From positions 4,980,001 to 5,044,000 of the forward strand of contig NC_062254.1 of assembly GCF_905475465.1 (NCBI RefSeq): 64,000 nt of DNA. The letters run 5' to 3'. Positions within the stretch are counted from its first letter, which is position 1. The number at the start of each line of letters is the position of its first letter. The stretch comes from Pieris napi. Taxonomy: Eukaryota; Arthropoda; Insecta; Lepidoptera; Pieridae. Shown here piece after piece: positions 1 to 12,633 of this stretch. The notes under the pieces are model-generated. The model made no database searches and was not told the origin of the DNA. It saw nothing but the letters and a program-made list of their open reading frames with translations. The translations under genes were made by a program, and so were the position numbers.

Positions 1-1190
1 GGGAATAAAAAAATTACCAAACTCATATGAAATCGAATACTTAACAAAACTGACTATAAAGTATACGTTTTAAATTTTAAAAAGTCACTATAGATAAAAA
101 ATATTTTATCTCGCCCTGAATTGATATAGGTGAGCGAAAGTTAAGCCAGGGGGCAATTTAAAAGCCATTTCCATCGGTGACACGAAGCCAGCCAATCGGT
201 CATTTTTTGCTTCAACATTCTACTTTTTAAATTTAGAATATATTTCATTCCACAAAAATTTCGTACATGCTTGATATACAACATGTCCAAGAACATAGTA
301 TCCACAATCCTTGACACTCAACTCCTTGACACCACGGGATTTGAGAGAAGACTGAAAAGGACAAAACTATTTGAACTAGTGAATTAGTTTTAGTGCACGT
401 TAGTATAGCTAAACAATGAGTGAAAAAATAGAACACATGAACAGAGTGTCTAGCCTTTAATAGAGACTGTAATTAGTGTAATTGGACACTTTCTTATGTT
501 AAATATCCTTATTAATAAGTTAGGTTAGACTTAAATTACTTATTAGACTTAAGTTAGGCCAAATCGTAATGTTCCATGGTGTCTTACTAATGACACATGT
601 ATAAAAAACATGATCCTTACTGATATAGATTTTTAAAAGTAAGGCATAGACGTGTTTTTAAGATAGTGTTTTAACGCGTACAATGACCAAGATAAATTGA
701 CAGCCAGACCCTGAATTATTTAACCAATACAACAAATCTAAAGAAAATAACATTTCTATTGATAAAAGACCGCAAACACAATAGCAGACCTTGACTCCAT
801 TGACGTATAGTTAATATAAGTTAATGCACATGTTTCTACTTTTACAGAGATTGTATTCTATTGAGAAGCATCTATTACAATAATTGCTATCTGCAGTGCT
901 AATAGTGCGGTACAAAGATTGGCTCGCCAATTATCTTCATTGTTCTATTCAAGTTTCATTTCGAGGCGGCAGTTGTGGCGAGCTAATGGTTTTAATCTTC
1001 GCTATAGTCATTTTGCATCTATCCTTTAATCTATTCGTGGACGAACTCTGGTTAACGGTATTCTTATGTATAAGTCGCAGACTACCATTATAGCTCAAAA
1101 GATATGCCAATTTGATGTGCGTTTCATATAACTAAGAGTTCTTTTACATCCAAAATTATTTTAATTTTCATTAATGAATATTATACTAGC
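1..1190. other. AT-rich stretch without recognised gene
   Basis: Only short reading frames (up to about 69 codons) occur, with none of the composition or motifs of coding exons. I recognise no repeat family here. The phrase TTAGGTTAG occurs near 520, which is trivial. Confidence 0.5.
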
Positions 1191-1192
1191 AG

Positions 1193-1465
1193 TTCTGGCC
1201 TAGTGCATCCCTGAAGTTGTAGGTTCGATCTCAGTGCACCAATGGACTCTTTCTATGAACACATTTAATATTCGCTCGAACGGTGAAGGAAAACATCGTG
1301 AGGAAACCGGCTTGCTTTAGACCTAAAAAGTCGACGGCGTGTGTCAAGCACAGGAGGCTGATAACCTACTTGCCTATCAGTTTGACTTATGATCATGAAA
1401 CAGATACATACTCGTAAATCTGACCAGACCCAAAAAGGTTGTAGCGCCACAGATTTGTTTTATTA
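1193..1465 (+). mobile_element. SINE, family A (tRNA-headed lepidopteran SINE)
   Basis: The left part resembles a tRNA-derived pol III head with a box-B-like GTTCGATCTC near 1221. A body shared with the other copies in this window follows: CGAACGGTGAAGGAAAAC, then AAGTCGACGGCGTGTGTC, then GATCATGAAACAGATAC. The right end, ...GTTGTAGCGCCAC, is present, so this copy is nearly full length, although its A box is eroded. Other copies lie at 7259, 11985, 21451, 22372 (head only) and 27836. The family resembles the Metulj-type SINEs of butterflies; that name is from memory and was not verified. Confidence 0.8.
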
Positions 1466-2902
1466 TATAATTTGATACAAAGCAGAAGAACAATTCAGTA
1501 AGTGGGTCACTTAAAATAAAATGCTAGCCACCGTTTCTCCAAACTTTATGGACACCTTTTCTCTAAACTTTATTATCTTATAAATAAATTGGAAAAATAA
1601 ACCGTATCATTACTTAGCTCGTTTTCTTAATATAGTTTACAATGCTTGTAAAATATGACCTGTTAAGTGTTCCCAATAAAAATATAATTCAGCTTTACTG
1701 AAAGAATATATATTATGATTTAAAATATCTTTGAAGTGGCATATACTGAAGCTATCTAGGCTCTAAGTAGCCCAATCAGGCCAAAAAGGATTTAGAATGT
1801 ATAAACTTCTTGACTCAATTATTAATACTTGTTTTATAGAGTACCTACGGGAATTATTGTTGCCTCTTGGTAGAATCCGCTTTTAAATTGGTTGTAACTA
1901 TTTGATTAATTAATGATTCAGAAGTTTATACAAATAAATTTCTCCGACTTTTGCTTAGAATAAATAATTATTGTTAAATAATTAATGATTATGTGAATTA
2001 CTTAATTGCTAAAATAAATCCATTGAAATGCATAATCAAGCGAAACTGGCAATGAAAATGCTAACTAAATGAAACGTCAAGTTCCTGTTTTAATGATATA
2101 CCAATTGCTGTAGCGGATTTCCGCATTGCATTAAATTAAAATGTATTTATTTGAATACCTTAATTTTGTGAACATTATAATGACGGTAAGTTATTATATT
2201 AAGGTTAATTTATATCACCAGGAGGTATGTGAGTTTAGTAAGGAATCTAGACAACTATGGAATCAATTTTGGAAATTATTTAGTCAAAGGCAATTTTATT
2301 ATATTTAAGTAATATTTGTGTTATGTATTGTGTATTCTAAACCTTACTCATAAATCATTATATATATATTGGTGTATTTGATAACCCCATAAAATTCCTT
2401 GCATAAGTTTTTCAGTTTATCAAACAGCAAACAAATACACGCGTCTTTCACGATTTTTAATCTACATATGAGTCAGAACAACAAGAACAATATTTAAACT
2501 TCAAACCATCAAAAAAATTAATAGAACCGTTTACAACCCAATTAAAACAAACATTAATAATTTCTCAATTCTTCACCGTATCTTAGTTTGGAATAAAGTG
2601 CTCTAAAAATCTAGAATTATTTCAACCACTCCAATGTTTATTTGACCAGCTAAAGTATGGCCACTCAGCGGGAGAACTTTTACAAGAAAGGCAAACGTTC
2701 GCCTTCCGGCGTATTTATAGTTAGTGTTAGAAATACCTTAAGGTTCTATTCATTCGTGAAAGCTTTGCGGCTTCAATCGATTAGCAATTATATACACTTC
2801 ACAGCACCCAATGCACTCAACTTAAGTGACTAAAGCTATCGACTTAACTGAAAATACGTAAATGAGACCTTTTGATGGCTGTTAATCGGCGCATTAGTAG
2901 TG
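1466..2902. other. No recognised feature
   Basis: AT-rich DNA without long frames, splice-bounded exons or repeats that I recognise. Confidence 0.4.
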
Positions 2903-2904
2903 CC

Positions 2905-3165
2905 CTACTAATATTATAAACGCCAAAATTTTTAAGTATGGATGGATGTTTTTAACTCTATCACGTAAAAACTACTGAATGGATTTTAATGAAACTTTAC
3001 AATTATATAGCTTATAGATCAGAATAACACATAGGCTACAATTTATAAAGATATTGTGTGAATTGTCCAAAATATCAAGTAAGTAGGAAAAAATCTACCA
3101 ATTGCGAGCTATTCTGGCGTGCGCTGCCAAAACCGCTAGAGTTATGATGGAAATGTTTAATAATG
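2905..3165 (+). repeat. Interspersed repeat of the CTACTAATATTATAAA type
   Basis: It begins with CTACTAATATTATAAA, continues with AAAACTACTGAATGG, TGAAACTTTACA and TAGCTTATAGATCAG, and ends near TACCAATTGCGAGCTATTC. I recognise these phrases as a common dispersed lepidopteran repeat. Its class is uncertain: it could be the end of a LINE or a non-autonomous DNA element. Confidence 0.6.
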
Positions 3166-3212
3166 ACGCTAACTTAAGCCTACTGCTTGACGGTGCTTGG
3201 AGTTGTCTTTTA

Positions 3213-3326
3213 GCAATTCTTAAAGGGCCGGCAACGATCTTGTGAGCCTTCTAGCAGTGCGAGTGGCCATGGGCCACGGTATCACTTAACATCCTTTGTG
3301 AGCTTCCTTCTAAAAATAATAATAAT
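3213..3326 (+). mobile_element. LINE 3' tail fragment, family C
   Basis: It carries GGGCCGGCAACG, then GGTATCACTTAACATC, then a short AAT microsatellite. The same 3' end occurs at 20803 and 43925 on the plus strand and at 5596 and 32990 on the minus strand. At 43816 it is preceded by a recognisable LINE ORF2 C-terminus, so I read this as the degraded 3' end of that LINE or of a SINE that shares its tail. Confidence 0.7.
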
Positions 3327-3446
3327 GGCCTTACATTCCTATATAGTTCTAGGCCTCAAATTGCTTCAGTTTCTTTGATCATTTGACGTTTATTGTCTAT
3401 AAAGTGTGATCAGCTTTCTGAGTCTGAAATGGTTTTAGGACATGCT

Positions 3447-3612
3447 GATTAAAACGAGTGGCGGAGAGTTTATTGCCAGTTATTCACTTCCGTTCTACGC
3501 CCTTGATTTGAGAAATGCCAGTAAATGTAAAATTATTTAATGTATATTTCTTTTTTGACGTTCATAAGTGTACCTATTTGAATAAATGATTTTTGACTTT
3601 GACTTGACTTGC
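3447..3612 (+). mobile_element. LINE 3' tail fragment with TTTTGACTTTGACTTGACTT end
   Basis: It contains GAGTTTATTGCCAGTT, CCGTTCTACGCCCTTGATTT and TTTTTTGACGTTCATAAGTG, and ends in a TTTTGACTTTGACTTGACTT microsatellite tail. A second copy at 26757-26925 matches almost throughout. The tail form is typical of non-LTR retrotransposons that end in short tandem repeats rather than poly-A. Confidence 0.75.
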
Positions 3613-4027
3613 TGGTTCTCTCGTGATGTTTACCTTCATCAAACGAGCACTACTACTAATTGTGTATATAGAAAAATATATTGCATAGCCGGGATTTAAA
3701 TGTAAGGTTATATGTAGCCTACTTGAAGGCTAACACTGCACTGGTCTGAGTTAATATACCAGCTGTATTGAGCGATCATTATTTTGCGTAATATAATTCT
3801 AAACTGAGTGTTACAAAAGAAACAATCAAGGTGATGAATAACCTCACGCATGTCTTAAAGGGTGTGTTTCATAAAAGGCCGGAAAAAAGGTAAATTTCCA
3901 CACATAATGAACAGACTCACGCGACTATTATCATAAGAGGTTTCAGCATGAAAGTGACCATTATGATAAAAAATGCTTATGGAAAGTGAATTTACGGTTG
4001 GAAATATTCGTAATTTTAATCGTAGTT

Positions 4028-4262
4028 ACTTCTGGATATCCATAGTTGCTCCCCTCACTATAAAATCGATTTTTGTTTAGTTTTTTGTAATTTAATTTTT
4101 TTTTATTAGTTATTGTTTCTTTGTAATGTTTGATTTGTTTAATAATTGTTTCATGTTTTAAGTGCTTGTCACATTAATAATTGTATTGTCTGTTTGTTTA
4201 TACCAATGTATTAGTGTGCCGAGCGTTGGCAAGCTTTTTATCTATTAAATAAAATCGTACAT
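4028..4262 (+). mobile_element. LINE 3' UTR fragment, family F
   Basis: It runs from GGATATCCATAGTTG through AAATCGATTTTTGTTTAG to GCCGAGCGTTGGCAAGC and a final AAATAAAAT. The reverse complement of the same sequence lies at 40998-41230. There it is joined to a LINE ORF2 C-terminus, which identifies this stretch as LINE 3' UTR. Confidence 0.7.
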
Positions 4263-5595
4263 GGATTATCTTTTATCCCATTTACGATTAGGGTGTACTG
4301 GCATCATTGCTGGGAAATTTAGTAATATGTTAATATTATTTGCTAAATATGCACTTGATACAATATGAAATCGATCCACCCCGAAGTTCATTATTATGTA
4401 ATTAAACATGTTCTTTAGATTTAATATATAAAGTGCAGGTAAAATAATATTAAATCTACATGATGTCCAGACTAAGCTTTTAATGAGTCAGAAGAATGAA
4501 AATAAATAAAATTGTTCGACAGTTCGATTTGTAATACACAGTGACATGGATATAATAATATTAATTATTATTTTAAAAGGTAAAATAATTATGTAAAGAT
4601 TATTTTATGAATATAAATGAATAAACTATGAATAAGCTGAAATGAATATTGTTTAATTTCTATGCCTCAAAGGTTTACGAATTTCATCAAGTCTAACAAG
4701 AGCCGACATGGCATTACATGATGTAAATTTAGGTACAATAACAGACGTAAACACAACAGTTGATCTGTTCTATTATTTTAGGAAGGTGCCGTTTAATAAA
4801 ATTTTATTATAATAATTTAAATTTTGAATGATTTAAGATAATAGTAAATCATTAATAATAATAATAATCGCTTGAAGATGACTTTTACTAAAACATTTCT
4901 AGTTTTGGTTATTTTATATTATGTCGTAAAATAAGACATTTCCTTACTAAAGTAAATGTCTTATTTTTGAAATTTAAATTGAAAATACTAGTAATTGGTA
5001 AAAATCATGGATTTTTGTATAGATGATAACAGATAAAAACAATCATTTCTCATAATTATTTAGTGATTAATTGTACCGATACAATTTGTTCTTAATAATT
5101 CGATTAAGAATATGTTGCTTTAAAGTTCTAATTAATCATCAAGGAAGGTGGCGTCACAACATCCCTATTGACGTTACATGTAAACACGTTAACGAACGTC
5201 AAGTGTTAATTAACCTACTATATGTCCTGTCTGCGATAAAATTAAAATTAGAAACAGTAATACAGTTAAACAATTTAATAACATATTCTGTTTGTCTCCT
5301 AAAAACGTAGATTGTGTATCACTGATACAATTTTACTGTGACAAGGGTCCCAGTTACTTATTAACGGAGATATTAGCTTATAGAACAATATGCGGTCAGC
5401 TGGTCCGCGCATAATTTATCTCAGCCCTGTCTTGTTTACCTTTGGATTAATTTTCTTGTTTACTGTTTATTCGTTTTTTACTATATTGCTTTGTAATTGA
5501 ACATGAGCTTTTATAAAATTATAAAAAAAACCATAGACGTAATGTAAAACCTAATGATAAAATTTTCCAAAAAAGTTAAAAGTCTTTATTTAACA
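4263..5595. other. AT-rich stretch with one small hairpin
   Basis: No gene is recognised. A 14-bp perfect inverted repeat (AAAATAAGACATTT at 4928-4941 and its complement at 4954-4967) could form a small stem-loop. An open frame of 79 codons at 5071-5310 has no recognisable protein features. Confidence 0.45.
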
Positions 5596-5685
5596 ACAGG
5601 CTCACCTAATACCAAGAAATACCGCCGCCCATGGACACTCTTAAAGCCAGAGGACTCACATTGCCGGCTTTTGAGGAATCCATAT
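5596..5685 (-). mobile_element. LINE 3' tail fragment, family C
   Basis: Read on the minus strand it shows AAAAGCCGGCAATGTG, a GTCCATGGGCGGCGGTATTTC stretch (split here as GTCCATGGGC and GGCGGTATTTC) and AGGTGAGCCTG. This is the same tail as at 43925, eroded. Confidence 0.65.
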
Positions 5686-6225
5686 GTATTTTCTTAAATC
5701 GAACTGGTTCAGGAATAATAATAATTATAGTGTTTGTTCACGTCAAAAAGTGCCTTAAAATAGACATCTTAAAATAGAGTTAGTATGGTTTGCAGACATG
5801 ATTTCTAAATGTTCAATAAAGATTATTTTTGGCCACCAAGTCGGAATCGTAGCCTTTAACCCAACATTGGCGTGTATCCAGGCACAGAGGGCCTAAGCGG
5901 GGTCATGTTTTATTGCATTTAGCTCTTTGACAATACAGTTATGCCATTGTGCAAGGGGATAGACATTAATCTCGGGCTATATTATTCTGTTAATTATTTT
6001 AAAATCCATCAGCTCTGCCAAGAGTATAGAACTTTTTGTTTATTGAATCTTTTAAGTATACTTATTAATGACGTTCGTACTGTTACGCGGAAATTAATTG
6101 GGATCTTTTTAAAAAAGATCATAATGATTTTAATACAGGTATAATGACTTAGAATATAATATACAAAGAAAGTAGGACAAAATATGAGAACGTCTGCTCG
6201 GATAAGAGTTAGGAGATCGACTGGA
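5686..6225. other. No recognised feature
   Basis: Overlapping short frames on both strands around 5941-6236 are uninformative. No splice-bounded coding segment is visible. Confidence 0.4.
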
Positions 6226-6475
6226 AGACAATTCACACCAATTGACCTAGTCCCATGCTAAGCTGGTGAAGCTTGTGTTATGGGTACTAGGCAACGGATA
6301 TACATACATATTATAGATAGATATACATATAAATACATATATAAACACCCAATACCTAAGAACAACACCAAATGCTCATCACATCAATGTTCGCCTCAGC
6401 CGGGGATCGAACCCGGGACCCATGGATTCGCAGTCAGGGGTACTAACCACTAGACCAATGAGTCGTCGGCTTGAT
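6226..6475 (-). mobile_element. SINE, family B (tRNA-headed)
   Basis: On the minus strand it begins with a tRNA-like head: A-box region TTGGTCTAGTGGTTAG, then box B GGGTTCGATCCCCGG. It continues with GATGTGATGAGCATTTGG, a run of TATGT/ATCTATCT repeats, and an end at GGACTAGGTCAATTGGTGTG. Copies on the plus strand at 9378 and 23666 are nearly identical, which suggests a young family. This is not a functional tRNA: the anticodon arm does not fold convincingly and the head is fused to the SINE body. Confidence 0.85.
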
Positions 6476-6689
6476 GGAAATGTAAGGTTGTTGATGCATG
6501 GGAAGAAATGATGACGAGGATATAGCACAGAGTATGTCAGCAATATAGGAGGAATAGAAATATATGAATTGAGGAGTTGTAACAGTACGTATTGTATTTT
6601 TAAGGTCAAAATCGTTTGTGGGCGTAAACGTAGATCTGGTGAACTGTATATTTGTAGTATAGGAACTTAGATACTATTAAAATTATTTA

Positions 6690-6770
6690 GGTTTAGGTTT
6701 AAAGACTTTATTTCTCAAAAAAGACAAAAAATGTCACTTACATGAGAATAATACTCTAGATAACATAACA
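6690..6770 (-). mobile_element. LINE 3' end fragment, family G
   Basis: On the minus strand it reads CTCATGTAAGTGACATT, then GAGAAATAAAGTCTTTAAA. It matches the 3' end at 28800-28922, which carries AATAAA followed by the same terminal phrase. It is a short remnant. Confidence 0.55.
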
Positions 6771-7258
6771 TTGTAGTCGTTCTTAAAATAATCACAATAA
6801 AATATAGCCGTAGATGCAATAAATTTAAAAAATAAAAGTAAACAAAGAAATATGAATTAAAAGTAAGTAATAAGTAAGTAATAAGAAATTAATTTAAAAG
6901 TAATTTTGTTAAAATTATTTACCGTATAATCTCGGAAATCAGAGTGATATATAGCAGGCGGTGAGCAACCCAAATGTTCTTCAAGAACTCTGTGTCTTTA
7001 TTGTACCTAGGGGATATGTCTGATGGCGAAGGCCAGGGTTGATACAAAGAGCCAGAACCAGTCTGTTGCACAGATTCCCGTTAACAACGACGTTGCACCT
7101 ACTGAATGTTGTTTCCGACACTATCGACATAATTATATCCTCGCAGAGTGTCTTCACAGTAACGGTATTGGGTATATTATGTATGTAATTATTATTTGTG
7201 TCGACTGTATCGTATTGGCTTACTACTCTAAGAATATTGCAGGTATTTTTGTGCAGGA
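6771..7258. other. Unassigned stretch with an 83-codon frame
   Basis: A plus-strand frame at 7023-7274 (83 aa) begins MAKARVDTKSQ and has a hydrophobic stretch near its end. It runs into the SINE at 7259, matches nothing I know, and lacks convincing splice or start context. I do not call it a gene. Confidence 0.3.
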
Positions 7259-7512
7259 ATGCTACACCTTTTAGGTCTGGGCCTGAGATTTCTGTATCTG
7301 TTCGTGATCATTTCTAATAGGCAAGTAGATGATCAACCTTCTGTACCTCATACACACCGTCGACTTTTTTGGTCTAAATGCCGGTTTCCTCACGATGTTT
7401 TTCGTCACCGTACGAGCGGTGTTAAATGCTCACATAGACAGAAAGACCAGTGGTTCGAACCTACGACCAGAGAGACGCAGTTTGAAACCATTAAGCCAAC
7501 ACTGCTCTAGTG
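7259..7512 (-). mobile_element. SINE, family A
   Basis: On the minus strand: tRNA-like head with GTAGGTTCGAACC, body CGTGAGGAAACCGGC, AAAGTCGACGGTGTGTATG, and tail phrase CGAACAGATACAGAAATC. The overlapping plus-strand frames at 7259-7523 are by-products of this SINE and should not be annotated as genes. Confidence 0.8.
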
Positions 7513-8720
7513 AATGTATGTAATAATGTACTCTTATATTACCAAGACTTTTTCCATCACACTTAGCACAGTGGATTTCATATTTTTGAAGAAGATAGAA
7601 GGCCTCTTTTGAAAACTGAAATCAATATAGTTTCAAGGACTTCATGCTGCCACTAAGCCATGAAGCGAAGTATACAATTACTTTTGAGTGTACTAGTTCT
7701 TCTGTTCGGTCAAGTTGCCCCCAGATACTCTAGCACTTTATGCTGTAAAGATTCTTTACAAACTTTGAAAAACGGTTGGCAAATGTGGAACAGCTCCGCT
7801 GAGAGTTCTGACAAGTTATAATAGCTATTCGATTTTTGTAAACACATCCGTGACCTACATTAAGTTTTTAATTTAGGCCATTAATGTAAATAGCTATGCC
7901 ACAAGCTTAGGAGCACTTTATTTAGGTAATTTGATTTTAAATCAAACTTTACTGTCATCTTTACATTACTATTTCTTAATCAATACTTTATATTTGTTGG
8001 AAATAAATATTAGTATTAAACTATATATTTGAGTTCATTAAAATGTTATTCAAAAGTAAATGTACTATAAAAATTCCACTCAAGTAACACTAAAGAATTT
8101 TCTTCTTCTTCTTAATTTTCTTTCTTCAAGTAATGGAGAAAATTCATACACATAGATCCGTCTCTTTTTTCAAAATTTAAAATGAAACTATTATTTAATT
8201 AACTGGCAAATTGAATTTCTAAAGCTTTCAGTTTTACATTTCTATAATGGATTCAAGTAGTATATTATTTGTATGAGAAAAATATCGTGACACGATTGCT
8301 TAAGGATAAATCATTAAAGCAATAAAGTTTGAGTACCGTTCCATGTGTCTTGTCTCATCAACAAACAGGATCGTAAACTTGCCCAATTCCATGTCCATTT
8401 CCTAAAAAAATAAAACTCGTATAATCCTAGCTTAGGCCACATAAAGTTAATTCACCTCCGGTATGATGTCTCATAAATTTTACGCGTTCGTACAAATATA
8501 CACAGCCGTTGTATCATTGAATAAATAACACTTCCATATGCTATGGCTTTGCCGCAAGGTGCTCTTAGATGTATTGCAGCTACTTTGAGAAGCTTTATGG
8601 GAATACATTAACACTTTCAAGCATTAGATAAAAATGAGACCTAGGGTTCTCTTACCATAAGGGATACTCTAAAAATACAACTGTTATGGGCTTGTAATAT
8701 TAGGCCTTTTTCGTATTGGT
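7513..8720. other. No recognised gene
   Basis: AT-rich. It holds a short TTC run (about 8097-8115) and otherwise nothing I can name. Confidence 0.4.
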
Positions 8721-8756
8721 TAAGTTAAGCGATACCGCCGCCTATAGACTTTACAC
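8721..8756 (-). mobile_element. Possible LINE tail remnant, family C
   Basis: The phrase GCGATACCGCCGCCTATAGA resembles the minus-strand form of the family C tail (GTCCATGGGCGGCGGTATCAC). It is too short to be certain. Confidence 0.3.
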
Positions 8757-8807
8757 GCATTAAATACTGCATCGTTTTGATGCAATTTAAAGTTGTATAT
8801 GTCACCG

Positions 8808-8958
8808 TATAATTGTAAACACCGTTAGATTGTAATCTATCTCGCGAGATTGTAAACTGTCGAAAGATTGTGAACATCAACGAACTGCTTACAATTTAAC
8901 GTATTATTATTCGGTAGATTGTAATCTATCGAAGTGAAACCGTCAAATTGTGAAACGG
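8808..8958. repeat. Cluster of GATTGTAA words
   Basis: The word (A/G)ATTGTAA or ATTGTGAA recurs at about 8811, 8828, 8849, 8866, 8921 and 8945. The longer form AGATTGTAATCTATC appears twice (8827 and 8921). Spacing is irregular, roughly 17-25 bp within each group. It looks like a decayed short-period repeat or a cluster of binding sites. I do not recognise the family. Confidence 0.45.
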
Positions 8959-9377
8959 ATCGCACCGTATATTCGTCTGTTTTTTAAAGTTATATAAGGG
9001 CATGTTGTAAGAAGCGTTTGTTTTCATTCTTAATATAAAATAGGTAATTGAATGTATAACAGTACATTTCACAATCTGCTTACTAGAAATATTGAAAGTA
9101 AATTTATTTAATCGCAACAATTATTTTCAGCGAAATCCGGTTGAATCCGGAAAAATACACTTGTCAGTAAATCTGAAACGTTATGACATGCATAAATTAA
9201 ATTCTACGTATAAATCTGAGTTGAGCTTTGCGGGATATACTGGAATTTTATACAATTAATTTTCCTTATAAGCTCCAATTAGACTTTTACACAACCGCAA
9301 TAAATTCGCATTTAGGCCTTTATCAATTTTTCTTTTAACCCATTTTGTATTACACATTATCAGTTATCATTATTGTT

Positions 9378-9628
9378 GACGGCTCATTGGTCTAGTGGTT
9401 AGTACCCCTGACTGCGAATCCATGGGTCCCGGGTTCGATCCCCGGCTGAGACAAACATCGATGTGATGAGCATTTGGTGTTGTGCTTAGGTCTTGGGTGT
9501 TTAAATATGTATTTATATGTCTATCTATCTATAATATGTATGTATATCCGTTGCCTTGTACCCATAACACAAGCTTCACCAGCTTAGCATGGGACTAGGT
9601 CAATTGGTGTGAATTGTCCAATCATAAA
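9378..9628 (+). mobile_element. SINE, family B (tRNA-headed)
   Basis: It starts CTCATTGGTCTAGTGGTTAG, has box B GGGTTCGATCCCCGG at about 9431, and ends GGACTAGGTCAATTGGTGTG followed by an A-rich tail. Nearly identical to the copies at 6226 (minus) and 23666 (plus). Confidence 0.85.
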
Positions 9629-11984
9629 AATAAAAAAAAAGTGTGTGTGTACAAAGTACACATGTCAGAAGTGAAACTTCAGTGGCAAACTAATCTTGAA
9701 GTGTTGTTCATATTTATACAAATCTAAAAGTTTAGATTTCCGATACTTAGAGGGACGGAAAAGGATGATATGGAATTTAATGAATTTAATTGTCATTAAA
9801 ATATTAAGTGTCGAATAATAAATAATAAATAATGTGACGTTTGACTTCAAAAAGGAACATGGCGCGTAACCGAAAAACGTGACGCGTAACGAAAAAATGT
9901 TACACTACATTTTTTTCCAACGCCGATAAAGAAGCTTCACTTCAAAAAATATTAACCAAGAATAGTTTCTTGGTTACTTTAATACACCTTTGTATTTTTA
10001 GAATGACAAAGAGTTGCAAATGACAGGCGCCATTTCCTCGTCCCAAATACGGTTACATTAAGGAACATTAGTTCGGACAAAGGGTGATGTTAGTGTCTGT
10101 TGACGGGACAATGGTGTCGTCAAGATGCACGCGACCTTCCGCTAACGACTTAATACATGAGGCACTGAAAAACAGCTTAAATACGTGTTGCAAAGTTCCG
10201 TGTAATGTATCTTGTTCATAAGCATGTCAAGTATTTTTGTAGTGGAAATATTCACTATTACCTTACTAAAAGGACACCCGATTTTTAAAGGCATAAAGAT
10301 TATATTAATATTTTTTTTAATAAAAAAAGGCAAGCGAAGGTTTTGGACGACGCGTCAGTGCGAGTTTTAGATTTTTCATTAATAATTATAATAATTTAAG
10401 TACAGTAAATTTTTTCCGTGCATTTAGATAAATATGAATAATTAAATGTTTATTTATTTGTTTAAAGTAGTTCAATTAATAATTAAGTTATTTAAAGCTA
10501 GTCTGACGTCCTCGCTAGGAAAGTTCCTGTTTTAAAGAAGATTTAGACGATTAAACCGACCACCAAAGAATACCATTTTAATTAGTCTCCTTATGTTGTA
10601 CAATTATTATTAAATGTTTAATATTCAGTTACAATACGAATGAACTAAATAAATGCATATTTAACCTTAAAAGTTAAAAATGATCTAATAAGATTTTCAG
10701 TTTTGACAAAATCAAAAGTAAAATTGCGTTGTTTGCGCTATGAAGTAACAGTTTAATCGGAATTTGTATATTTAGGACTAAGAATACGATCTCAATGGGT
10801 CCCCAAAGTAGCAATTAAGTACTTGGCGTCAGTTTGGCCTCTAAAGTATACAATTAGTTGAAAATTAAAGTGAAGCAAAGGATTTTATTACGTTAACCTT
10901 TATTACCCGCACTCCGAGTCATTCATTAATAGTTACTTAACTAACGTTACGTTACTTAATGCATTTCATTGATATTTAGTTTCATCGTAGTTCTATAATT
11001 GAAGTATTAGTAGATATTTATACATATAAATATAAAGAAAAAATTCAAGACACTAGTTGAAAGGTCGAAGTGCATTTGATATAATCTTAATGCTATAAAA
11101 TATACTGAATCATTAGATAAGCATTTCGTTTATTTTTTTATTTAATTTACGAATCTAAAATTATCGGAAAACCTAGTCCTAAATGTACCTTTACAAAATG
11201 TGTTGATGTTGAACAATAACAGAAGTTATAGAATTTGAAATTAAAGAAGAAAACGGAGATGTTAGTATGATAAATAAAATCTCTGAGCCACAAACATGTT
11301 GATGATTTTGATTTAAAGCGGGCATGTAGTTTTTTTACACTTTTAAACGACTCAGCCAAGTAATCAGGCATGCAATTGGTAATTTGGACTGCGAGTTTCA
11401 ATGTTAGTGTGTTCTTTGAGGCTCATGAAGGCACGAGGCGCATGTGATATATGTACTCCTAGAAACACAATTTTTGATTCAATTTTATACCGAGTAACGA
11501 CGTTTTCGGTAACAGAATTTCGTTGTTGTGATATTGTTTTTGAGTTTTTTTATTTTGATATTCATTCTTCATATATGAAGCTAGCAGAATTTTTGATGCA
11601 TAACATATAGCCAAGCGTTTGCGTTTCAACATATAAGGAAATTAACAGTTTGACTTAGGTGACATTGTTGGAATTGCATAATAGTTAAGATTGATTATGT
11701 ATATATAGAAGCATATTCCAACAACACAATTTTACATACATAGCTACATTTGTTTTGTCATCCTTGTTATTCCAAATTAAAAAATGAAACAGTTATCTAT
11801 AACTGTTTCCCTTAACGTACGGTTTGGCCTGAGAAATTATGATATATCTCATTTCAATACATCGTAAACTCGTTTTAGCAGATTCATTCATAATAATGCA
11901 TTTCAACTGTAAATTTTATGTTCACTGTAATAAATGTTTGATTAGATATAAGTATTGTATTGTAATATTTAATTTAAAAAAAAA
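9629..11984. other. No recognised gene
   Basis: 9840-10145 contains GTGACGCGTAAC phrases and a comparatively GC-rich block (10040-10145) that looks like old repeat material of unknown class. The frames at 11147-11401 (minus) and 11401-11610 (plus) show no domain or exon structure. Confidence 0.4.
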
Positions 11985-12222
11985 TCAGTGGCGCTACAGC
12001 CTCTTTAGGTCTCAGATTTCTGAATCTGTTTCATGATCATTTTTAAATCTAATAGGCAAGTAGGTAATCGGCCTCCAGAGCCAGACACACTTCGTCGACT
12101 TTTTTGGGTCTAAGACATTTCGGTTTGGTCACGATGTTTTCCTTCACCGTTCGAGCAAATGTTAAATGCGCACATAGAAAGAAAGTCCATTGGTGCACAG
12201 CCGGGGATCGAACCTACGATTT
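11985..12222 (-). mobile_element. SINE, family A
   Basis: On the minus strand: head with GTAGGTTCGATCCCCGGCTG and GCACCAATGGACTTTC, body CGAACGGTGAAGGAAAAC and AAAAGTCGACGAAGTGTG, and right end AGGCTGTAGCGCCACTG. Nearly complete, although the 5' part of the tRNA-like head is missing. Confidence 0.85.
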
Positions 12223-12633
12223 CTATTTATGAATAAGATATAAGTGGGTCACACACATTAAGATTTCCCTGAGAATAAATAATACGAATAGCAATGTAGC
12301 CACAAAGAAAATAGGAATCACTTGAACGTCATGTCATCATGTTACAGCTCCCCATAGTTGGAGGCTGTTTAGATAAACAGACTTTGATGGCATCCCATTT
12401 AGAGATCTTGTTTCATCCCAACTTTTTATCTGATATGGGGATGTAAATAGATCTTTTTTCTTGACGTTAGCGTTTTATATGCAAATGTGGAAATAAATCA
12501 TACGTGTTTTCTAGTGCTTCTTCATGCAAGGACATCTCTTAAGCCCATATAATAATATAACATAATTGCTTAAATGATAAATGTATTCTAACCATTTCTA
12601 TCAAAAACATCTGGACCTTCAGCTAGCCAGCCA

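Noticed and set aside
7259..7523. Overlapping 83- and 64-codon plus-strand frames
   Set aside because: Both read through a minus-strand family A SINE.
9378..9452. Possible tRNA gene (also at 23666 and 6400)
   Set aside because: A and B boxes are good but the acceptor and anticodon arms do not fold, and the head is followed by the same SINE body in all three places.
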